Shown here: positions 57,645-64,000 of the stretch, one piece after another
Layout of the letters: every line of letters starts with the position of its first letter
Numbering within the stretch: the stretch's first letter is position 1
Assembly (NCBI GenBank): GCA_022559845.1
Contig: CM040125.1
Location: 198,688,102-198,752,101, forward strand
Length of the DNA: 64,000 bases
Origin: Amorphophallus konjac
Lineage: Eukaryota > Streptophyta > Magnoliopsida > Alismatales > Araceae
Reading direction: 5' to 3'
Notes under the pieces: model-generated
Seen by the model: only the letters and a program-made list of their open reading frames with translations
What the model was told of the DNA's origin: nothing
Databases searched by the model: none
Position numbers and translations under genes: made by a program

Positions 57645-58317
57645 CAACATGCTAGCACATTGAAGCTGGTTGCATTGTCTGCTTCATATGACGCTTTGGG
57701 TGGAATTAAAACAGAGCGGAGAAGCTATCTAGAACTCACTGTTTTCAATTTTGGAGTTACAGGTCAGCTAGATGAAGCACGATAACACAGGAGCTAGTAA
57801 ATTATTATTAATCATACAACAGCACACATGATCGCCTTACAATACCACTGTTCGGTGGCATCTAATTACTACCTACATGACCGGGGATATCGCTGGGTTT
57901 CCAACATTTAATCCCGGTTTAATTTGATTGCAATCTATGTCAGGTTGGACATATTTGTCACTAACGTATTTATCATAAATGTATATTTTTTTTATTAACT
58001 CATGGTTGACTGCAGTTCTATGTAAACATAACTGAGTTTATGATCAGCCCTGTCTACAAACAAGAGTGTAAAGGTCTCCACATAAATTAACTCCCGGTAG
58101 GTTAATGAAAACTCGAATGAGTTTATAGAAAATTTTAAAATTATAGTTTACGATCGACAAACCTATACACGTGTATGTCTGACATGTGTTAACTTTTTTT
58201 GCGCACAAATAAACTAGTTAATCATGTCAAGTTCTGACATAAGTAAGGTGAAATCTACGCCTTTATTTTATTTTATTAAGATATTATTTGGTTGGGATCA
58301 CAAGGAAAACATTTTTA
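57642..58317. other. No recognised gene
   Basis: Only short frames; nothing recognised on either strand. Confidence 0.5.
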
Positions 58318-58329
58318 TTAAAATCTTGG

Positions 58330-58420
58330 GAGAATTACCTGTATACCCTTAAAAAAATCATGAATTATCTGTATACCCTTATCTTTTTAAAAACTACCGT
58401 CGTACCCTCAAAAACTCTTA
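58330..58420. repeat. Internal repeat tacctgtataccctt, possible MULE terminus
   Basis: gagaattacctgtatacccttaaaaaaatcatgaattatctgtatacccttatc holds two copies of (a/t)tatctgtatacccttw followed by ccgtcgtaccctcaaaaactc. The gggagaattacc start resembles ends of some plant Mutator-like elements. No matching inverted end was found in the window, so this is only a candidate. Confidence 0.25.
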
Positions 58421-58599
58421 ACCAGTGTTAGCAACCCCCTCAGTTTACTTGCCGTCTTGATGTTACATACGGACGATTCTCTTAGACCGTTTTACCCCCC
58501 TACCTCCTTTCTTTTCTCTCCACCTCCACGATCGTAGATTGCGTCTGCCTCCTCCCCTCGCATGACCTTCTTGCCATTATGGTGGATGCCGCCCTAGCA

Positions 58600-58885
58600 A
58601 CCGTTGCCCTCTCCTTTCGCTCCCCCTTTCTCGGAATCTTCTCTGCCGGAGGGGAGCTCGCCCTCACCCTCTCCCTCCACTCTCACTCACGGCCGCGCGT
58701 CCTCTCCCTCTCCCTCCGCTCTCCCTCGGCTGCTCGTCCTCTCCCTCGGCCGCGCGCCCTCTCCCTCTCCCTCCACTCTCACGGCCGCGCAGATCGACTG
58801 TAACGACCTCTTCTCTGCCAGAGGGCAGCTGGCCCTATCCCTCTCCCTCCAATCTCACGGCCGCTTGCCCTCTCCTTCTCCCCAC
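58600..58885. repeat. GC-rich tandem repeat, ccctctccctccactctcacggccgcg
   Basis: About five imperfect copies of a unit with ctctccctccactctcacggccgcg, and two copies of cttctctgccggaggg.agct (58639, 58812). Both plus frames across it read repetitive Ser/Pro/Leu and are not supported as genes. It lies upstream of the LRR exon and could be part of a captured GC-rich first exon. Confidence 0.7.
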
Positions 58886-59078
58886 GTCATTTCTTCTATG
58901 TGTGTCCATTTGGAAACTGCATTCAAGTATTTCATCCATCCATTCAAGGCGTATTGAATTGTCTTCTCTGCTCAGATCAACCGAAGTCTAGGGCGTATCG
59001 TAATTCATCGTGAAAAAATGTAGAAAAGATGGGGAACAAATAAACAGTAGGTTAACCGATTTATGCTTTATCTTACAG

Positions 59079-59150
59079 CGATCTAGGAAATTCCAACCTC
59101 TCTGGAAACTTGGTACCCGAACTTGGAAATCTTGAACGTCTTCAATATCT
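59079..59150 (+). pseudogene. Orphan 72-bp exon of a leucine-rich-repeat gene (LRR1/SERK-like)
   Basis: Exactly 72 bp between a good acceptor (tatcttacag) and donor (gtaagt). With the 2-2 phase of SERK-type genes it reads [18 protein letters not shown] then ERLQYL, one complete plant LRR. In known LRR1-type and SERK receptor-kinase genes the same repeat is encoded by a 72-bp exon of the same phase, starting within the Val-Asp codon pair. The reading frame is undamaged. I found no preceding signal-peptide exon and no following LRR or kinase exon within 2 kb on either side, so it is a stray exon, most likely captured by a transposon. Confidence 0.85.
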
Positions 59151-59734
59151 GTAAGTATTCACTTCCCTTGAACTATTTTTTGTTGGCGCTTTTCACTTTA
59201 TTATGTGTCAGCTTCCTTTTTTCCTTGTGCTTTGCCGGGAATAAAATGATACTCTGAACTAGGATAGGGTTTTTAGACTTTTAAAAGTGTCTAACAAGTG
59301 TTTTATATAGGCATGATTGGCAATATAAGACTAGTGCAACCACATTTGTCTGATGTCACCACCTTGCCTTGTCTCACACTCCTAAATTTAATGTTGCAAC
59401 TAGTAGGATGTAGTTGCATTTTCTCTCTGAGTAAAAGGGATATGCTAGTTCAGTCATTGCAAAGAAAGAGAAGGAATAGCGAGATAAGATAGAAGTTCTA
59501 GATTTTAATATGTACATAGAAATGTTCATGCACACGCCATGAAGAATTTGATGAAGTTTGGCAATATCTTGCTGGTCACAAAATTTTTGTTGTGATTGAC
59601 AATTACTTTTGTGGAAAGCAACCATAATGTTTCTATACTAGAGGAGGGTATTATGTCGTTGCAATAACATTTCTCTGTAGCATCATTCTATCGGAGAGGT
59701 GACTGCATCTTCTGTATAGCCCGCTGGTTATCTT

Positions 59735-59742
59735 TATAAAAG
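59735..59742 (+). promoter_or_regulatory. TATA box before the GRF zinc-finger gene
   Basis: TATAAAAG 60 bp before the ATG at 59802, a suitable distance for a short 5' UTR. Motif only. Confidence 0.45.
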
Positions 59743-59801
59743 AGAAGTTACTTTATCACACGCCTTTATTTGTAATAGGTCTTTGGTCATAGTGGGTAAC
59801 G

Positions 59802-60314
59802 ATGAGTGAGGATACAACTGCACACTCTGTTAGTCGGTGTTTGATTGCTCCAGATTGCTATTGTAACAGGACTTGTAAGACATATATCTCGTCTCAAGAA
59901 TCAAGCAAGGGGAGACGATTCTATCGGTGTCCACGATGGAATGTAAGTATATTCGAAATGCATGTTACATGATTGATGTTATGTCTAAGAGATTGTAAGT
60001 ATATTAATGATTGTTTTTTTTTGTAGGAAGATAATACTTGTGGGTACTTTACATGGGTTGATGATGTGCATCATTCCACGGTAGACTTGAAGTATCAACT
60101 AATCAATATAGAGGCACTCTTGGAAAAGAAGTTTAAGGCATTGGAAAGGAAATTAGACAAGCTTGAGACAATTGAATTGAAGATGGATAAGTTGCAAGCA
60201 GAATTACCAAATAGAGCACTGACAGTTAGAAAAGTGATGGAAGAAGCAAGAAAAATCACTTTACACTTTGTCATTTTAGTTGCTATGTATATTGTGATGT
60301 ACTATGTAATTTGA
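59802..60314 (+). CDS. Small GRF-type zinc-finger membrane protein, two exons
   Basis: Exon 1 is 59802-59942 (47 codons, ends TGGAAT/gtaagt) and exon 2 is 60027-60314 (ttgtag/GAAGAT to TGA), phase 0, giving 142 residues. Residues 19-62 form a GRF zinc finger: CYC, then GRRFYRC, then TCGYFTWVDD, with the Cys ligands and the GRxFYxC signature intact. The GRF finger binds single-stranded nucleic acid in other proteins. A charged coiled-coil segment follows (residues 75-115), and then a C-terminal hydrophobic stretch (LHFVILVAMYIVMYYVI) that should be a membrane anchor. Proteins of this size and layout are common in plants, often in multicopy and near transposons; their role is not established. 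There are no stops or frame errors. It could be an expressed gene or a recently captured copy. Confidence 0.82.
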
Positions 60315-60457
60315 TATGACAAGTGGGAGTTCACATGTCCCCATGTACTTGCAATTAATACATGTACTACGTAATGTATTTTGAGTTGGAAGTTAACTAA
60401 TATAATGTGTTTTGTTGGATGTATTTAGTTTCACTTACTTATTAAATTGCCATATGT

Positions 60458-60593
60458 GAAGAATTGTTTCCAGAGTTAGAAATGTAAAGGTCATCAAGGA
60501 TCTTCCTAATGATTTTCTGGGAAAGGTTTGGAACAATAAGTTTCACTACATTCTGAAAGTTGCATCACAGAGAGGATCCCTTGTTGTAGCTGG
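60458..60593 (+). other. Unrecognised exon-like open stretch interrupted by the solo LTR
   Basis: An open frame of about 45 codons (contains VIKDLPNDFLGKVWNN) follows a possible acceptor (tgtttccag at 60465-60473). The frame runs into the target site gctgg of the solo LTR and continues after it at 61672 for 18 codons to TGA. Its continuity across the insertion hints that it was coding, but I do not recognise it. Confidence 0.3.
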
Positions 60594-61671
60594 TGCTATG
60601 GATTCAGAGGGGGGGTGAATGAATCTCCCCTTCAAAAATTGCCTAATTAAAGCTTGTAACTAGACACAGTTGCGGAATAAAAATCAATTGGGCTCTTTAA
60701 GAAGAGATTCCAAGAAACACTTGATCAACCAGTTGAACTGCAACAATGCAAGGACATGCCATCAAGGAGTGTGCAGACATTGTGTGTACTGTGCAAACGA
60801 TACATAGATATGCTACTGAAGAATATACAGACTTTGAATGTGTGAACTGCAGTTTGCATCTATCAAGGTATGTACAACGAAAATGGATGCACTGACATAC
60901 CGTCAACAAGTGTTCAGACATTTAAATGCATGTAATGCACTTTTGCATAGATGAAAGTATGCACATTGAGGATGAATGCTCAGGCATGCTGTCAAGGAAT
61001 GTACAGACTTTGCGTGCATGCGCCAAGACGATGTACAGATTTTGCTACCTAGTGTTTATGCATGAATGCATCCTGTATAGACTTGATGAAGTGATGTATG
61101 AACTTAAATGCACATATCAATAACGGTTGTACAGACTTTGGGTGCTTGTGTATGCATGAGGGCGATGCACTGACTATGTATATGCGTGAAGAACACTGGC
61201 TCTGGCTGTATAGACTTGATCGAATGAATCAACCGGAGGTTGTACAGACTAGCCACTAAGGAATGTGCAGACATGCACACATGCACAATGAACATGGATT
61301 TCACTGACTAAGTCACGAGCTGAGCTAACGGATGTATAGACTTGCTCAGTTATCAGCTAATGGATGTATAGACTTAGTGTACGCATGAGACAGACGAGTG
61401 CACTGACTATGGCTAATATATGCAAACAGGCGTTGATCAGAAATATGCACGAATTGGTCAATGCACCGACACACTCTATATGCTCAGACCTGATGTGTGT
61501 GGTAGAGCTTGAAACGTGCTAGATAAATGACTGAGCATGCAATCATTCAATCTTTCATGCAAACACAAACATATGGTGACTCATAGTGTTTGCTATCATC
61601 AAAATCACAGGGGCACAACATCCCTGAGATCTATTTACATGGAGCATATCAACTGTGAGGATGCATTTACA
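60594..61671. mobile_element. Solo copia LTR, 1078 bp, TSD gctgg
   Basis: TGCTATGGATTC...GCATTTACA flanked by gctgg at 60589-60593 and 61672-61676. The start shares the ggggggtgaatga and tgcctaattaaa/ttgcggaataaa layout with the start of the G LTR, so it is a SIRE-like LTR, minus-oriented by comparison with G. Its body carries a scattered tgtayagactt word (see the next entry). There is no internal region, so it is a solo LTR. Confidence 0.85.
60762..61378. repeat. Interspersed TGTAYAGACTTG words
   Basis: About 13 copies of tgtayagactt or one-base variants (for example 61000, 61027, 61071, 61125, 61206, 61240, 61330, 61361), mixed with tgcactgac (60888, 61167, 61401). Spacing is irregular, 27-80 bp, and the filler is not repeated. 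Confidence 0.75.
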
Positions 61672-61794
61672 GCTGGTAGTGTCCCCCTTCCCCTGGGCAC
61701 CTCCGATCACTGCCACTGAGGCTAGCTTACATTCAAACTGTCAGAAATGCACACAGACCATACTTCACAAAACAATCAATCATAAAACCATGGA

Positions 61795-61940
61795 ATCCAT
61801 TGATCATAAACACCAAGTCAATGCTCATAGAGCATACGTTACATTACATTGAAACTTGATTACACCAACAAAGGGAATTGAAACATCCATTGATTATAAA
61901 CACCAGTTTAGTGCTCACAGAGCATACTTCACAAAATAGA
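61795..61940. repeat. Tandem duplication, 90-bp period
   Basis: atccattgatcataaacacc...gctcatagagcatacgttac (from 61795) recurs from 61885 with about 85% identity. A shorter relative (cttcacaaaacaatcaatcataaaacc) lies just before it. Confidence 0.75.
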
Positions 61941-61996
61941 GAGTTTGAAGCACCGTTTGGTTAAGTTACAAAAATTGTCTTGCCAAAGATAGCACC

Positions 61997-62104
61997 TTAA
62001 GTGCTACTCCCAGGTGTAGTCCTACATGGCACAGATCTGCCTCTACCCCTTCCTCCCACCGGTGGCGGAAAAGTAGCAGGTGTTGATGTTGCAACAGTCT
62101 TCTT
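61997..62104 (-). pseudogene. C-terminal fragment of a Gly/Arg-rich protein, cut by the second D LTR
   Basis: The minus frame of 35 codons begins at the D LTR edge and ends TAA 61999-61997. It reads STPATFPPPVGGRGRGRS, then a short Pro/Ser end. RGRGR tails of this kind are common at the ends of Mutator-like transposases, but the segment is too short for a firm assignment. Confidence 0.3.
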
Positions 62105-62105
62105 T

Positions 62106-64000
62106 TGTAGCAACCCTGATAAATAAAATAAATCAAAATGGATTAAAAGATTTAGTAAATAAACGAAAGAGCTTGGAATAAAAATAATTAAACCCTGATG
62201 AAAATAACGCCTTAGATATAGGCGCTACTTTACAAGAAAACGCCCTCACCTAAGGTGTGAATTAAAGAAAGGATGCCCAAATAATAAGGCGTCAAATTTC
62301 AAACGACCAAAAATAAATAAAAAGGGCAGGTTTGCATAACGTCCTTTGAATAGACGTGTTTCAACAAGAAACGACGCTTGACCAGGCGTCAATTTAAATT
62401 CGACGCCCTGACCTAGGTCGTTAATTTAGTTTGAGTTTCGTTCGACCTAGGAGTCTATCCAGGGTAAGTTGATAACTATGAGAAAGAGTTCGAATGTAGT
62501 AATAACTCTATCATGGAAGTGTTACTTCCAATCGAACACTAACTCTATTAGGATCACCTAAATCCTATAAATAACCTACTGCTTGAACCGTGAACGCTAT
62601 TTGGCGTTCGGACTATTCTACGGTAGGTGAAGAACCAAGGTTCTTTCTTCTTCTTTTCTGTTTACGATGGTATGAAGAACATTAATAGGTTCTTCGTCTT
62701 CTCTTCTTACAGGTTAAGAAGATTCACGTTGTGAAGAATGAAAGGGTAAGTTCTTCTTTCTCCCACCTTCAGTCAAGTATTATGAAGATAATACTAATGA
62801 TTATATATATATGTTCTCTATAGGAGTCATCGTAACCTACTGAAGAATTGAGGGTTCTTCATCTGCAACTTATTACTACCCTTGCTGCTACTATTAGGAT
62901 CGAAAGCTTCAAAAAGACTCTGTTTATAAAATAGAGTATCATTTTTCCAGAACCTACATCTGTTCATCCGTCAGTTTATCATCATCAAGGTAGGTTTTTT
63001 CAAGCACTGTAGCCCAAATCACCATAACAAATATATTAAACCATATATATTAGTTCATGCATGTAGTTTTCACGAGTTTTAAAGGTTCTATTGTTGGAAA
63101 GAAACGCCCTTTCCAAGGGCGCTAATTTTATACGCGACCCAGACTAGGGCGCTATTTAAATAAACGACCCTGACAAGGTCGTCAATTTAAAAGATTTGAC
63201 GCCCTGTACACAGACGTTAATTTAATTACCTGATAATTACCCATGTTAATTAGTCGAATATTCACTTAAACATGATTCTAAACCAGTGCATAATCATTAA
63301 TCCTGATATTATCCTGTCATGACCATATCTCGTTTTCTAGAAATTTCAATACTTAAAAAAAATTGTAAATTCTTGAAATACACGACCCTGTATAGGTCGT
63401 CTCTCACTTAACTAACGCCCCTGTTCAGGGCGTGAATTGAAAAGTAACGCCCCTGTCCAGGGCGTGTTTCCGATAAATTACTGAATATATATATATTCTG
63501 CAAAAATAGAGGTAAAGAATGAACGACCATTGCATACGTCGTCAAATTTAATTAAACGCCCCTTACCAGGGCACGTTTTTGGTAAAATACGAAAATATTG
63601 AAATTTTGAAAAAAATTGTAAAATAGATAAATGCCCTTACTGAAGGCGTTAACTACTTGAGTAGTGACTTTACTTAAGTCGTTATTTTCCTGTAAAAATA
63701 TTTTTACCCTGTTTCTGATAACCGATGGTTTCAGTATATCTATATATATGTATATCGGCACTATATCTCCACTCCGTGAGTATAGTCCCACGTTTCATGA
63801 TGTTTTATCGATCACCCTCAACTCTCATTGACATACAAGCTCTCCATTGGACATTCCGTTCCTTTGGACTAGCGAGTTAGTCATAGAGACCTCCGTAAGA
63901 CTCCTCGTACTTTGGATTCCCTCAAGGTCGACTGAGCTAGTTGTACCCTAAAAATCCATTACACTATTGAATGCCATGTCACTCTAAAGAAACATGGTAT
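62106..64000 (+). mobile_element. Second copy of LTR D, truncated by the window end
   Basis: TGTAGCAACCCTGATAAATAAA matches 23464 onward collinearly to the last base of the window (equivalent to about 25353). Identity by eye is about 85-90%, lower in the hairpin arrays. It keeps the TATA region at 62568, the splice-like ggttaagaagatt...gggtaagttcttc segment and the hairpin units at 62208-63690. Whether it is solo or part of a full element cannot be seen. The left flanking bases are tcttt. Confidence 0.9.

Noticed and set aside
58579..58957. Frames of 74 and 117 codons in the GC-rich repeat
   Set aside because: Both follow from the tandem DNA repeat; the peptide is repetitive Ser/Pro/Leu with no conserved features.

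Overview
The window is a stretch of nuclear DNA from a flowering plant, almost certainly intergenic heterochromatin of a large genome. Evidence: plant-type Ty3/gypsy and Ty1/copia LTR retrotransposons with initiator-Met-tRNA primer sites (TGGTATCAGAGC), a Tat-type element carrying the plant-specific antisense ORF, GT-AG spliced plant exons, and no bacterial gene organisation. The sequence does not let me name a species. No rRNA, tRNA or CRISPR was seen.

Bases 1-52600 form one deep nest of transposons. Using TG...CA termini and 5-bp target duplications, I read the order as: a copia LTR remnant (J, from 52014) was entered by Tekay/Del-like element H (48226-52013, minus). H was entered by SIRE-like copia element G (34580-48225, minus). 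G was entered by Tat-like element F (33539-34579 in view, plus) and later, separately, by Tat-like element E (34922-43326, plus, TSD tatac). F was entered by Tekay-like element A (2618-33538, plus). A was entered in its pol gene by Tekay-like element B (8040-27798, minus, TSD gtgca) and in its 5' LTR by element X (1-2617). B received element C in its 3' LTR (9314-16451, TSD rtaac) and solo LTR D in its 5' LTR (23464-26490, TSD aaaac). That is seven layers.

None of the elements in view is coding-competent. A, B, G and H keep one continuous reading frame and are broken only by stop codons, mostly of C-to-T type. The two youngest, C and E, are instead deletion or recombinant elements: C has no reverse transcriptase at all, and E has lost RNase H and integrase. 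Their LTR pairs differ by only about 1.5% by eye, so they appear to have been mobilised in trans. E also carries a spliced antisense gene converging on its pol.

The right end (52600-64000) is a less densely nested region. It holds a short LINE-like insertion with a 13-bp duplication, AT-rich DNA, a GC-rich tandem array, one orphan 72-bp leucine-rich-repeat exon with intact splice sites, and a complete two-exon gene for a small GRF-zinc-finger membrane protein. It also has a solo copia LTR (60594-61671, TSD gctgg) and the start of a second copy of the D LTR (62106 onward). The host gene fragments, together with MULE-like sequence, suggest a gene-capturing DNA transposon, which is inference.

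The most unusual signal is inside the LTRs. The A and D families carry arrays of short hairpin units with the core CGCC...GGCG or CGACC...GGTCG followed by AATT. Corresponding units in the two D copies switch between the two pairing types with both arms changed. Other, unrelated LTRs here (B, G, H) carry their own clusters of perfect short inverted repeats.
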